A stretch of 64,000 nt of DNA from Actinomadura craniellae (GTDB lineage: Bacteria > Actinomycetota > Actinomycetes > Streptosporangiales > Streptosporangiaceae), in assembly GCF_003289645.1 (NCBI RefSeq), contig NZ_QLYX01000013.1, forward strand, positions 185,754 through 249,753, read 5' to 3'. Of the stretch, positions 8,641 to 18,656 are shown one piece after another (position 1 is the first letter of the stretch; every line of letters begins with the position of its first letter). The position numbers and the translations under genes are program-made. The notes beneath the pieces were generated by a model. The model was not told the origin of the DNA and searched no databases. It was given only the letters and a program-made list of their open reading frames with translations.

Positions 8641-9462
8641 TCAGGCCGGCGGGCGGCGGCGGACGCGTTCGCGGCGCAGGTCGATGACGTCCGGCGGAAG
8701 GCGGCGCCGGCCCGGAGTTCGCCGCCGGGTGAAGGCCAGGCCCAGCCCGACGAGCAGCCCCGCGACCATGCCGCCGCCCGCCGCCACGGTCGTGTACCCG
8801 CCGGCGGGAGACGTTCCGGCGGCCGGGCGGGCCGCGGGAGCGGGCCGGCCGGGCGGCTGATGCGGTGGCCAGCGTGGCAGCAGCCTGACACGGCCGTGCA
8901 CCAGGGAGAGCGGGTCGAGATAGCTCCGGCCCCGTAGCAGGCCCCAGTGCAGGCATGGCACCGGGCAGTGCCGGCCCGGCGCGCCGAACCCGCCTGGCCC
9001 GCCTGGCCTGTCCGGCTCTGCCACCCGGCCGAGGGGTTGCCCGGGCGCCACCCGTTGCCCGGCCCGCACCGAGGCGTCGACCGGTAGGTAGGTGGTGCGC
9101 AGTTCCCCGTGCGTGATCGCGACCACGCCCTGCCCGGCCAGCCGCGCCGCGTAGGAGACCAGGCCAGGGCCGGCGGCGTGCACCGGCTGCCCGGGCCGGG
9201 CGGCCAGATCGACTCCCCGGTGCCCGGGGAGCCAGGGCTCCGGCGGCGCGGAGAACCCCCGGAGGACGACCGGAACCGGCCGCAGCGGCCACTGCCAGGA
9301 CACGGGCTTGTCGGGTGCGGGTGCGGGTGCGGGTGCGGGTGCGGGTGCGGGTGCGGGTGCGGCCCGCGCGGCGGGCGCGCGGGGGCCCGACCCGCCGGGG
9401 GCGGGCGCCTGGGCGTGGTGGGCGGCGAGGACGGCGGCGCAGAGCAGGGCGAGGAGAGCCAT
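8641..9462 (-). CDS. Secreted/anchored M23 metallopeptidase
   Basis: Predicted peptidoglycan hydrolase, 273 residues from ATG 9462. A signal peptide (MALLALLCAAVLAAHHAQA) is followed by a Pro-Ala linker made of (AP)n repeats. The LytM/M23 fold shows HRGVDLAARPG (HxxxD zinc ligands), a GxGxV-like segment, and CLHWGLL supplying the final His. A C-terminal hydrophobic helix (MVAGLLVGLGLAF) and basic tail suggest membrane anchoring. In many actinobacteria an M23 gene sits divergent to rpsB, as here. Whether it is active is not known. Confidence 0.9.
   Translation of the reverse strand: MALLALLCAAVLAAHHAQAPAPGGSGPRAPAARAAPAPAPAPAPAPAPAPDKPVSWQWPLRPVPVVLRGFSAPPEPWLPGHRGVDLAARPGQPVHAAGPGLVSYAARLAGQGVVAITHGELRTTYLPVDASVRAGQRVAPGQPLGRVAEPDRPGGPGGFGAPGRHCPVPCLHWGLLRGRSYLDPLSLVHGRVRLLPRWPPHQPPGRPAPAARPAAGTSPAGGYTTVAAGGGMVAGLLVGLGLAFTRRRTPGRRRLPPDVIDLRRERVRRRPPA
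9312..9362. repeat. Hexanucleotide tandem repeat (GTGCGG)n
   Basis: About eight perfect head-to-tail copies of GTGCGG. On the minus strand they encode the alternating Ala-Pro linker of the M23 peptidase. The unit is a multiple of three, so slippage would change linker length without breaking the frame. Confidence 0.9.
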
Positions 9463-9803
9463 GGCCTCAGCGTGTGCCCCCGCCCGCCGCCCAGGGCAGC
9501 CCGCGCGGCGATTGTGGATAACCGTGGCCGAGCGGTTGATTCCCCGTCCCGCCCGGTCATCCCATAGACTTGGGTGTACGGCCGCCGGAAGTGTCATCAG
9601 ACGCGAACGATCGGCCGAATTCATGTGCCCGCCCGCCGCCGAGTCTCTGGCGCGGGTGGCCAGGTGGGGCAGACCCACCCGGCCACCCGGCAGAGCAGGG
9701 CGGGGCTCATCTCTCGGTCCGCGACCCTGTCGCGGCGGGGTGTGCCCGGGCACAGGCGGACAACCGAGACATGGCCCGCACCGGGCCGGACAGGAGTACG
9801 GGC
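9463..9803. promoter_or_regulatory. M23/rpsB divergent intergenic region
   Basis: A 341-nt gap expected to hold the rpsB promoter and leader and the M23 promoter. A second exact DnaA-box-like site, TGTGGATAA, lies at 9513-9521. AGGAG at 9792-9796 is the rpsB ribosome-binding site. Open frames crossing here are not supported as genes. Confidence 0.45.
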
Positions 9804-10745
9804 ATGGCACCCGTCGTCACGATGCGACAGTTGCTGGAGAGCGGCGTTCACTTCGGCCACCAGACGCGGCGCTGGAACCCGAAGATGAAGCGCTTCATCT
9901 TCACCGAGCGCAACGGCATCTACATCATCGACCTGCAGCAGTCGCTGTCCTACATCGACCGCGCCTACGAGTTCATCAAGGCGACGGTCGCGCACGGCGG
10001 CACGATCCTGTTCGTCGGCACCAAGAAGCAGGGCCAGGAGGCCATCTCCGAGCAGGCGACCCGGGTCGGCATGCCCTACGTCAACCAGCGCTGGCTGGGC
10101 GGCATGCTCACCAACTTCTCGACCGTCCACAAGCGGCTCACCCGGCTCAAGGAGCTGGAGGAGATCAACTACGACGACGTCGCGGGCTCCGGCATGACCA
10201 AGAAGGAGCTCCTCGGCCTCAAGCGCGAGAAGGACAAGCTCGAGCGCACCCTGGGCGGTATCCGCGACATGGCGAAGGTCCCGAGCGCCGTGTGGATCGT
10301 GGACACCAAGAAGGAGCACATCGCCGTCAACGAGGCCCGCAAGCTGGGCATCCCGGTGGTGGCGATCCTCGACACCAACTGCGACCCCGACGAGGTCGAC
10401 TACCCGATCCCGGGCAACGACGACGCCATCCGCAGCGTCAGCCTGCTGACCCGGGTGGTCGCCGACGCGGTCGCCGACGGCCTGATCGCCCGCGCCGGCG
10501 CGGCGTCCGGCGGTGACGAGAAGCCGGCCGCCGCGGGCGCCGCCGCGGCCGAGCCGCTGCCCGAGTGGGAGCGCGAACTGCTGGAGAGCAACAAGGAGGC
10601 GGCGGAGGCCCCCGCCGCGGAGGCCGGAGAGGCCACGGAGACCGCTGAGGTCGCGGAGGCCGCTGAGGTCGCGGAGGCCACCACGGAGGCCACCACGGAG
10701 GCCACCACGGAGGCCGAGGCGCCCGCCGAAGCCGAGCAGGCCTGA
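9804..10745 (+). CDS. rpsB: 30S ribosomal protein S2
   Basis: S2 binds the 30S head-platform junction. The start is ATG 9804 ([29 protein letters not shown]), 7 nt after AGGAG. The signature segments [25 protein letters not shown] and [13 protein letters not shown] are all intact. The 313-residue product is longer than typical S2 because of an Ala/Glu/Thr-rich C-terminal tail of about 80 residues containing three in-frame EATT repeats (GAGGCCACCACG). Such acidic tails occur in actinobacterial S2. rpsB is followed by tsf, with a strong hairpin between them. Confidence 0.97.
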   Translation: MAPVVTMRQLLESGVHFGHQTRRWNPKMKRFIFTERNGIYIIDLQQSLSYIDRAYEFIKATVAHGGTILFVGTKKQGQEAISEQATRVGMPYVNQRWLGGMLTNFSTVHKRLTRLKELEEINYDDVAGSGMTKKELLGLKREKDKLERTLGGIRDMAKVPSAVWIVDTKKEHIAVNEARKLGIPVVAILDTNCDPDEVDYPIPGNDDAIRSVSLLTRVVADAVADGLIARAGAASGGDEKPAAAGAAAAEPLPEWERELLESNKEAAEAPAAEAGEATETAEVAEAAEVAEATTEATTEATTEAEAPAEAEQA

Positions 10746-10758
10746 CCCCATGCATGGC

Positions 10759-10786
10759 GGCGGCCGCCTCGGGTGAGGCGGCCGCC
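10759..10786 (+). terminator. Hairpin between rpsB and tsf
   Basis: Perfect 12-bp stem GGCGGCCGCCTC (10759-10770) with right arm 10775-10786 and a GGGT tetraloop. There is no U-tract. It probably attenuates or stabilises rpsB relative to tsf. Confidence 0.7.
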
Positions 10787-10815
10787 GGACCGCGAACACG
10801 AAAGAGACAACAGCG

Positions 10816-12461
<1,646 letters not shown>

Positions 12462-12530
12462 TCTGGCCGAATTCAGGGTCGGACGGGTCCGGCAGCGGCC
12501 CGGCGACGACAGAGTGTGACGGGAGCCGAA

Positions 12531-13088
12531 GTGATCGACGAGATCCTCCTCGAAGCCGAGGAGAAGATGGAGAAGGCGGTCGCGGTCGCCAAAGACGACT
12601 TCGCCGCGATCCGCACCGGCCGGGTCACCCCCGCGATGTTCAACAAGATCACTGCGGAGTACTACGGGACTCCGACGCCGATCAACCAGCTCGCCTCGTT
12701 CACCCTGCCCGAGCCGCGCATGGTCATCGTGCAGGTCTTCGACAAGTCGTCGATGGCGGCGGTGGAGCGGGCGATCCGCGACAGCGACCTCGGCGTGAAC
12801 CCGTCCAACGACGGCAACGTCATCCGGGTGGTCTTCCCCGAGCTGTCCGAGGAGCGCCGCAAGGAGTTCATCAAGGTCGCCGGCGGCAAGGCCGAGGACA
12901 GCAGGGTCTCCATCCGCAACGTGCGGCGCCGGACCAAGGACACGCTCGACAAGCTGGCCAAGGACGGCGAGGCCGGTGAGGACGAGGTCAGGCGTGCCGA
13001 GAAGGAACTCGACGACGCGACGCACAAGTACGTCGCCAAGATCGATGAACTTCTCGAGCACAAGAAGGCCGAACTTCTCGAGGTCTAG
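12531..13088 (+). CDS. frr: Ribosome recycling factor
   Basis: Splits post-termination ribosomes together with EF-G. I prefer GTG 12531 ([17 protein letters not shown]) to the in-frame GTG 12516. RRF proteins begin at this point, and GGGAG (12521-12525) sits 5 nt upstream of 12531. The product has 185 residues with the hallmark [24 protein letters not shown] and [20 protein letters not shown] motifs. It directly precedes cdsA (3-nt gap). Confidence 0.95.
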   Translation: MIDEILLEAEEKMEKAVAVAKDDFAAIRTGRVTPAMFNKITAEYYGTPTPINQLASFTLPEPRMVIVQVFDKSSMAAVERAIRDSDLGVNPSNDGNVIRVVFPELSEERRKEFIKVAGGKAEDSRVSIRNVRRRTKDTLDKLAKDGEAGEDEVRRAEKELDDATHKYVAKIDELLEHKKAELLEV

Positions 13089-13091
13089 GAG

Positions 13092-13982
13092 TTGGCGCTG
13101 GAGTCCGGCCCGGCACCCGACGAAGAGGTGCCGCCGGCCGATGAGACGAGGCCGGACGCCGTGACCAAGCGCGGGGGTCGCAACCTGCCCGTCGCCATCG
13201 GCGTCGGGGCGGGCCTGGGCGCCCTGGTGCTGGTCACCGTCTACACCGTCGAACAGATCTTCCTGGCCGTCATGGTGCTCTTCCTGGGCATCGGCCTGCA
13301 GGAGCTGACCCGGGGCTTCGCCGCCCGTGACATCCGGGTGCCGCTGGCCCCGGTCGGCGCGGGCCTGGTCGCCACCGTCGTCTGCGCGTACCTCCTCGGC
13401 CCCGCCGGGCTGGTCGGCGCGTTCGCGCTGACGGTGCTCGTCGCGCTGGTCTGGCGGATGCCGGCCGGTGCCGAGGGCTATGTGCGCGACTCCACCGCGA
13501 CCGTGTTCGCGGTCACCTACATCGCCTTCATGGCGGGCGTCGTCGCGCTGCTGCTCGCCCCCGCGGACGGCGCCGACCGCATTGTGATCTTCATTGCGGT
13601 GACGGTGTTCAGCGACATCGGCGGGTTCTTCGCCGGGGCCTTCCTGGGGCGGCACAAGATGGCGCCCACCATCAGCCCGAAGAAGACCTGGGAGGGCTTC
13701 GCGGGCTCCGCCTTCTCCTGCATGCTGGTCGGGGCGATCCTCGTGCCCTGGCTGCTCGACGGCGGCGAGGTCTGGCAGGGCGTGATCGTCGGTGCGGCGG
13801 TGGTCTGCTCGGCGACGCTCGGCGACCTGATCGAGTCGATGCTCAAGCGGGACCTCGGCATCAAGGACATGGGCACGCTGCTCCCCGAGCACGGCGGGGT
13901 GATGGACCGCCTGGACTCGTTGCTCGCCACCGCCCCGGTGGTGTGGCTGTTGCTGGAACTGTTCGTCCCCGCGGTCAGCTGA
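13092..13982 (+). CDS. cdsA: Phosphatidate cytidylyltransferase
   Basis: Makes CDP-diacylglycerol for phospholipid synthesis. A multi-pass membrane protein with about eight hydrophobic helices from residue 30 on. The C-terminal PROSITE-type signature is complete: SMLKRDLGIKDMG followed by LLPEHGGVMDRLDS. The earliest start is TTG 13092, but AGGAG lies only 0-1 nt ahead of it. GTG 13128 or GTG 13161 (behind GACGAGG) are alternatives that remove 12 or 23 non-conserved residues. The 3-prime end overlaps the convergent SUFU gene by 8 nt. Confidence 0.93.
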   Translation: MALESGPAPDEEVPPADETRPDAVTKRGGRNLPVAIGVGAGLGALVLVTVYTVEQIFLAVMVLFLGIGLQELTRGFAARDIRVPLAPVGAGLVATVVCAYLLGPAGLVGAFALTVLVALVWRMPAGAEGYVRDSTATVFAVTYIAFMAGVVALLLAPADGADRIVIFIAVTVFSDIGGFFAGAFLGRHKMAPTISPKKTWEGFAGSAFSCMLVGAILVPWLLDGGEVWQGVIVGAAVVCSATLGDLIESMLKRDLGIKDMGTLLPEHGGVMDRLDSLLATAPVVWLLLELFVPAVS

Positions 13983-15108
13983 CCACCCATTCGCGGCCCT
14001 GCCGGGCCAGCCTGCGGATCAGGGCGTCCGAACCCTCGGCCTTGGCGTAGCGGCGTTCCTCGTCGGTGATCGGCACCAGCCAGAGCCAGCGGACCGGATC
14101 GCCGCCCACGGTGAACCCGGTCAGGTCGGGCCCCAGCGGGCCGGCCAGCCGGCCGGGTTCGTCGAGCAGCAGCACGCCCGCCCAGTCGGAGCCGAGCGGG
14201 AACGTCCGCGGCTCGTGGTACCACTGGACGACGTCGCCCGGGGCGAACCAGGTCACCGACCGCCAGGGGTACTGCGCCAGCCACGGGAAGATGCTTCCCG
14301 CGCGCTGGCTGGGCAGCCGGACGGCCACCGCCAGCTCGACCCGCGCGTGCGGCGAAACGTCGTCCTCGTACAGCTCCACGGTGGGCATCCGCTGGCAGCT
14401 CATGCCGATGGTGCTGAGCACGGTGAAGTCGCGGTCGCCGCGGGGCGGCCGCTCCGAGACGCCGACCACCGGCACCGGCGCCGCGTCGCCCCCGTCGAAA
14501 CCGCGCCCGACGTCGTGCCAGTAGTAGCCGCCGGGCCCCAGCCGGCCCAGCAGGTGCCCCAGCGCCGACTGCTGGAACCCGCCCCAGGCCGCCTGGTCGG
14601 CCCGCCACCCCCAGTACTCCCGCGACTGGCGGATGCGCTGCTCGAACTCCTCCAGGTCCTCGTCCAGCGGGAACGCGAACGGGGTCTGCGCGGTGGCGTC
14701 ACGGCTGTAGCCGGGGATGCCCCGGGCCATGTCGGACCAGCATGGGAGCACGCACAGCGGCTCACCCGACTCCAGCACGGCGACGCCGTCGCCCTCCTCG
14801 AACCAGACCACTTCGAGGGTCTTGGGGTCGAGGGGAGGCCGCCCCTGGGGGTGCTTGGTGCGGGTCACCGGCATCGTCGGCGCGAGACCGGCGTTCAGCC
14901 GGGCCAGGTCGAGCCCGGGCAGGGCGGACCGGTGGTTGGCGATCCAGACCGCGCCGAGCACGGTGTCGCGCGCGTCCCGCAGGTACGCCGCGGTGGTGAC
15001 GCCGTCGCTCTCGACCACGAGCCGGCGGCTCCGGTACGGGCTGGTCACATTGAGCAGAACCTTCGGTGCGACCTGTGATGAAGGTGATCCCCGACGCAGA
15101 ACCGGCAT
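13975..15108 (-). CDS. Suppressor-of-fused (SUFU)-domain protein
   Basis: 377 residues from ATG 15108 ([15 protein letters not shown]). The C-terminal half resembles bacterial SUFU-domain proteins: [15 protein letters not shown], a [19 protein letters not shown] core, [11 protein letters not shown], and the ending [20 protein letters not shown]. The N-terminal half (about 1-190) is an additional conserved-looking region with no motif I recognise. Bacterial SUFU proteins are often linked to toxin/immunity functions, but the partner is unclear here. It is convergent with cdsA and divergent from rlmN, with 76 nt between the two starts. Confidence 0.72.
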   Translation of the reverse strand: MPVLRRGSPSSQVAPKVLLNVTSPYRSRRLVVESDGVTTAAYLRDARDTVLGAVWIANHRSALPGLDLARLNAGLAPTMPVTRTKHPQGRPPLDPKTLEVVWFEEGDGVAVLESGEPLCVLPCWSDMARGIPGYSRDATAQTPFAFPLDEDLEEFEQRIRQSREYWGWRADQAAWGGFQQSALGHLLGRLGPGGYYWHDVGRGFDGGDAAPVPVVGVSERPPRGDRDFTVLSTIGMSCQRMPTVELYEDDVSPHARVELAVAVRLPSQRAGSIFPWLAQYPWRSVTWFAPGDVVQWYHEPRTFPLGSDWAGVLLLDEPGRLAGPLGPDLTGFTVGGDPVRWLWLVPITDEERRYAKAEGSDALIRRLARQGREWVVS

Positions 15109-15184
15109 GAGCGAGACCCTAGTGGGCCCGGCGCCCGGGCGCACGGCGACGGCATGTCCCGCGGTGCGCGACACTGGGAGGACC

Positions 15185-16282
15185 ATGTCTGCTCCGCTCA
15201 CCTTCGTCGCCCCGCGCCGCGCCAAGCCGCCGCGCCATCTCGCCGACCTCACCTCCGCCGAGCGCCGGGAGGTGGTGGCCGGGCTGGGGGAGAAACCGTT
15301 CCGCGCCGACCAGCTGTCCCGGCACTACTTCGCCCGGCTGGTGGACGACCCGGCGGAGATGACCGACCTGCCGGCCGCGGTGCGCGACCGCCTCACCGCG
15401 GAGCTGCTGCCGCGGTTGCTCACCTCCGTCCGGGAGCTCACCAGCGACCGTGGCATGACGCGCAAGATGCTGTGGAAGGCCTTCGACGGCACCCTGATCG
15501 AGTCGGTGCTGATGCGCTACCCCGACCGGGCGACCATGTGCGTGTCGTCCCAGGCGGGCTGCGGGATGAACTGCCCGTTCTGCGCGACCGGCCAGGCCGG
15601 GCTGACCCGCAACCTGTCCACCGCCGAGATCGTCGAGCAGGTCGCCGCCGGGGCCCGGGTGCTGGCCCGCGGCGAGGTCGCGGGCGGTCCGGGCCGGGTT
15701 TCCAACATCGTCTTCATGGGGATGGGGGAGCCGCTGGCCAACTACCGGGCCGTGCTCGGTGCGGTGCGCCGCATCACCGACCCGTCCCCGGACGGGCTGG
15801 GCATCTCCCAGCGGTCGGTGACGGTCTCGACGGTCGGCCTGGTTCCGGCGATCGAGAAGCTGGCGGCGGAGGGGTTGTCGGTCCGGCTGGCGGTGTCGTT
15901 GCACGCCCCCGACGACGAGTTGCGCGATGAACTGGTGCCGGTGAACAACCGCTGGAAGGTCCGCGAGGTGCTCGACGCCGCCTGGGCGTACGCGGACCGT
16001 ACCGGGCGGCGGGTGTCGATCGAGTACGCCCTGATTCGTGACATCAATGATCAAGCGTGGCGCGCAGACCTTCTTGGGCGGCTATTGCGCGGACATCTCG
16101 TGCATGTCAACCTCATTCCGTTGAATCCGACGCCGGGTTCGAAGTGGACCGCCTCACGGCCGCAGGACGAGCAGGAGTTCGTCGCGCGGCTGGAAGCCCA
16201 GGGCGTGCCGGTGACGGTCCGCGACACCCGGGGGAGGGAGATCGACGGCGCCTGCGGTCAGCTGGCCGCCACCGAGAAGTGA
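15185..16282 (+). CDS. rlmN: 23S rRNA/tRNA adenine-C2 methyltransferase RlmN
   Basis: Radical-SAM enzyme that methylates A2503 of 23S rRNA and A37 of some tRNAs. The start ATG 15185 ([22 protein letters not shown]) follows GGGAGG with short spacing, giving 365 residues. The radical-SAM motif CGMNCPFC (CxxxCxxC) is intact. Further motifs are [22 protein letters not shown], and [11 protein letters not shown] near the C-terminus. Its place downstream of cdsA is the usual actinobacterial arrangement. Confidence 0.95.
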   Translation: MSAPLTFVAPRRAKPPRHLADLTSAERREVVAGLGEKPFRADQLSRHYFARLVDDPAEMTDLPAAVRDRLTAELLPRLLTSVRELTSDRGMTRKMLWKAFDGTLIESVLMRYPDRATMCVSSQAGCGMNCPFCATGQAGLTRNLSTAEIVEQVAAGARVLARGEVAGGPGRVSNIVFMGMGEPLANYRAVLGAVRRITDPSPDGLGISQRSVTVSTVGLVPAIEKLAAEGLSVRLAVSLHAPDDELRDELVPVNNRWKVREVLDAAWAYADRTGRRVSIEYALIRDINDQAWRADLLGRLLRGHLVHVNLIPLNPTPGSKWTASRPQDEQEFVARLEAQGVPVTVRDTRGREIDGACGQLAATEK

Positions 16283-16290
16283 GGAGCCAC

Positions 16291-16332
16291 GTGGCCGCGC
16301 ACCCCGACCCGGAAGCCGAGGCCGCCCGCTGA
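16291..16332 (+). CDS. 13-codon upstream ORF coupled to the DivIVA-motif gene
   Basis: GTG 16291 opens VAAHPDPEAEAAR and ends at TGA 16330-16332, whose last A is the first base of the next gene's ATG. GGAG at 16283-16286 gives it a well-spaced ribosome-binding site, starting immediately after the rlmN stop. The downstream gene lacks an equally good site. It may therefore exist only to carry ribosomes to 16332, but chance is possible at this length. Confidence 0.4.
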   Translation: MAAHPDPEAEAAR

Positions 16333-16835
16333 TGCCCCGCTTCCCGGTGGTGCTGCGAGGTTACGACCGCGGTCAGGTCGACGCGGCGCTCGACTTCATC
16401 GAGCGCTCGGTGCGCGATGGCGGGGCGATCACGGCGGACCAGATCGGCCGGGTCCGCTTCGACGTCGCGGTACGCGGCTACGACCAGCGATCGGTGGACG
16501 ACTGCCTGCGCGAGTGGGAGCTGCGGCTGCGGTCGGCCGGACCTCCGCGGCCGCCCGGACGGACGCAGATCCGCTCGCTGGCGGCCTGGGTCGAGGGCAT
16601 CCGGTTCTCCGGGTCGGGGATGCGCCCCGGTTACGACCCGCGCGAGGTGGACGACTTGCTCGACCGGGTGCTGGCGGGGCTTTCCGCCGGGGGGCCGCCG
16701 GTGGCTGCGCACGAGGTGTCCGGATGCGTGTTCCGGCGGGTGAGGTTCGGCTACGGCTACGACGAGCAGGAGGTCGACCACTTCCTCGACCGGCTCGCCG
16801 CGGCCCTCGATGAACTGCGGCTGCACGGACACTGA
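16332..16835 (+). CDS. Small protein with four DivIVA-type motifs
   Basis: 167 residues. The sequence is built from four copies of a degenerate unit of about 35-45 residues, each centred on an aromatic GYD followed by xxxVDxxLD: FPVVLRGYDRGQVDAALDF, VAVRGYDQRSVDDCLREW, MRPGYDPREVDDLLDRV and RFGYGYDEQEVDHFLDRL. This is the short N-terminal DivIVA-domain signature of actinobacterial Wag31/SepF-neighbour proteins, which is membrane-binding in DivIVA. No long coiled coil follows, so it is not Wag31. It could be a membrane-curvature or polar adaptor. It follows rlmN with only 49 nt between. Confidence 0.7.
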   Translation: MPRFPVVLRGYDRGQVDAALDFIERSVRDGGAITADQIGRVRFDVAVRGYDQRSVDDCLREWELRLRSAGPPRPPGRTQIRSLAAWVEGIRFSGSGMRPGYDPREVDDLLDRVLAGLSAGGPPVAAHEVSGCVFRRVRFGYGYDEQEVDHFLDRLAAALDELRLHGH

Positions 16836-16924
16836 ACGCCTCGTTGCCAACAGTCCGCGGACGGTTGTCCACAGAAGGTCACGGGGTCTGGTCACGGCGG
16901 GTTCCACGGGGGACGCTACCGCGT

Positions 16925-17668
16925 ATGGAATGGATCGTCGCTCAGCGCCACCGACTGCGCTCCCTGTTCGGTTCCTTCTTCGGTCCCGAGGTCGTCACCG
17001 CCGTCCTGGAACTCGCCCGCCCCGCCCTGCGGCTGACGGCGGCCCGTGCCGCGCCGCTCACCGGCACCAGACTGGGCGGCGACCCCGTGCTGCCCGCCGG
17101 CGCCGACTGGCCGAGTTGGGCGGGCCGGCCCCTCGATTTCCTCGGAGTGATCGACTTCGCCGAACTGGCGGCGGTGCTCCGGCTGCCGGAACTGCCCGCC
17201 GCGGGCTCGGCGGCGTTCTACTACGCCGCCGGGACGCCGCGGCCGTGGGGCGACGATCCGGCCCAGCGCGACGGCTGGCGGGTCGTCGTCGGCGGCGGGC
17301 TGGAGCGCACCGGGAGCGCGGCCGGGCCCGTGTTGCCGCTGAGCGCCGAGCCCTTTCTCTCCCTGCCCGCGCCGCAGGAGCCGGTGCTCGCCCGGCTGGA
17401 AGCCGACTACGCGGGTGTCCTGCCGGTGTACGAGCAGTTGTACGCGGCCTGGGCGCAGTTCGTCTGGCCGGACGAGCCGATGCACCAGGTGGGCGGCTGG
17501 CCCGCGCTGGTGCTGCCCCCGATGACCGAGGACGATCGTAGCCCGCTGCTCCAACTCGACTCCGACGAACGGCTCGGCTGGCATTGGGGCGACCCTGGCC
17601 GGATCTTCTTCCGCATCCGCGAGAACGAGCCCGTCGATCACGCCTGGCTCACCCTCCAGGCCCGCTGA
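16925..17668 (+). CDS. DUF1963 (YwqG-like) protein
   Basis: 247 residues from ATG 16925 (MEWIVAQRHRLRSL). DUF1963 features are visible: TRLGGDPVLPAGADWPSWAGRPLDFLGVID, FYYAAGTP, HQVGGWP, and the final LLQLDSDERLGWHWGDPGRIFFRI block, which in the family forms a beta-rich fold of unknown role. No clear ribosome-binding site is seen. An exact TTGTCCACA (DnaA-box-like, 16865-16873) lies upstream. No partner gene is evident. Confidence 0.82.
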   Translation: MEWIVAQRHRLRSLFGSFFGPEVVTAVLELARPALRLTAARAAPLTGTRLGGDPVLPAGADWPSWAGRPLDFLGVIDFAELAAVLRLPELPAAGSAAFYYAAGTPRPWGDDPAQRDGWRVVVGGGLERTGSAAGPVLPLSAEPFLSLPAPQEPVLARLEADYAGVLPVYEQLYAAWAQFVWPDEPMHQVGGWPALVLPPMTEDDRSPLLQLDSDERLGWHWGDPGRIFFRIRENEPVDHAWLTLQAR

Positions 17669-17703
17669 CCGGTCGCTCTGGCCGCCCCGGTCGCTCTGGC
17701 CGC
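17669..17703. repeat. Tandem 17-nt direct repeat
   Basis: Two identical copies of CCGGTCGCTCTGGCCGC at 17669-17685 and 17687-17703 (period 18), starting just after the DUF1963 stop. They are followed by smaller GCAGGG repeats before the HIT gene. Function unknown. Confidence 0.7.
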
Positions 17704-17772
17704 GCGAGACGGCCGGGGCCGGCCGGGAACGCAGGGAATGCAGGGTACGGAGCGCGCGCGTGACCCGGAAGA

Positions 17773-18213
17773 ATGACGGCCATGGGACGGGACGAGACGG
17801 CACCGTGCGTGTTCTGCGAAATCATCGCGGGCGAGCGGCCCGCGCACCTGGTGCTGGAAGCGCCCGACGCGGTGGCCTTCCTGGACGCCCGGCCGCTGTT
17901 CAAGGGGCACACGTTGCTGGTCCCCAGGGAACATCACGAGACGCTGCCCGACCTGCCGCCGGACCGGGTCGGCCCGTTCTTCCAGCACGCCCAGCGGCTG
18001 TCCCGGGCGATGGAGGACACCCTCGGGGCGGCCGGCTCCTTCGTGGCGATGAACAACCGGGTCAGCCAGAGCGTCCCGCACCTGCACGTCCACATCGTGC
18101 CGCGGGAACGCAAGGACGGCCTGCGGGGCTTCTTCTGGCCCCGGCACCGCTACGCCGACGGCGCCGAGGCCGCCGGCTACGCCGCACGGCTGCGCGCCGC
18201 ACTCGCCCACTGA
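17773..18213 (+). CDS. HIT-family nucleotide hydrolase/transferase
   Basis: 146 residues with the histidine-triad motif PHLHVHIVP and the N-terminal CVFCEIIAGE zinc-ligand region. The GHTLLVPREH segment is also typical. HIT proteins hydrolyse dinucleoside polyphosphates or aminoacyl/AMP conjugates; the substrate cannot be read here. ATG 17773 and ATG 17782 are both possible starts. There is no operon context, since the flanking genes are in other orientations or separated by repeats. Confidence 0.9.
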   Translation: MTAMGRDETAPCVFCEIIAGERPAHLVLEAPDAVAFLDARPLFKGHTLLVPREHHETLPDLPPDRVGPFFQHAQRLSRAMEDTLGAAGSFVAMNNRVSQSVPHLHVHIVPRERKDGLRGFFWPRHRYADGAEAAGYAARLRAALAH

Positions 18214-18235
18214 GCGCGGAACGGGCCGGGTGCGG

Positions 18236-18496
18236 TCAGGCGCCGAGGACGGCGGTGAGGGCTTCGGCGGCGCCCTCGGTCAGCGGCGGCGGGGTGGTGG
18301 CGGCGGAGTGATGGAGCTGGGCCGCGTGCTCGTACAGGTCTCGTTCGGCCCGGTCCAGGACGGTGCAGAGGATGTACTCGGTCACCGACCAGCCCAGCAG
18401 TTCGGCCGCCCTCCGGACGATGAACTCCTGCTCTTCGGTCAACTCGAACGCGAGGTGAGCGGACGGGGGAAGGTTCTGGTGAGCAGACACGGACAC
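18236..18496 (-). CDS. DUF1778-like antitoxin-type protein (orphan)
   Basis: 86 residues from GTG 18496, which has an excellent GGAAGGAG 6 nt upstream on the minus strand. The segment FELTEEQEFIVRRAAELLGWSV and the following TEYILCTVLDRAERDL pattern resemble DUF1778 ribbon-helix-helix antitoxins of TacAT-type modules. In those a GNAT toxin follows immediately on the same strand. Here the downstream gene is the convergent HIT gene, and the nearest GNAT is divergent and larger. So it is either an orphan antitoxin, a stand-alone RHH regulator, or part of an unusual divergent pair. Confidence 0.6.
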   Translation of the reverse strand: MSVSAHQNLPPSAHLAFELTEEQEFIVRRAAELLGWSVTEYILCTVLDRAERDLYEHAAQLHHSAATTPPPLTEGAAEALTAVLGA

Positions 18497-18656
18497 GCCG
18501 GTCTCCTTCCTGACAGAAACTTCAAGCTACGTCGGGCGGTGTGCCCCGGCATCCCCACTGAGAAGGAATGTGTGGCCACTCCCCAGAGTGATGCCCGAGA
18601 TGTTCGGGTCGTACCAGGGACTGGCCAAGCCCGCTCTACCCGACGACGATGTCTTT

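Noticed and set aside
9301..9362. CRISPR-like periodicity
   Set aside because: The repeats are contiguous 6-nt units with no spacers and encode a Pro-Ala linker.
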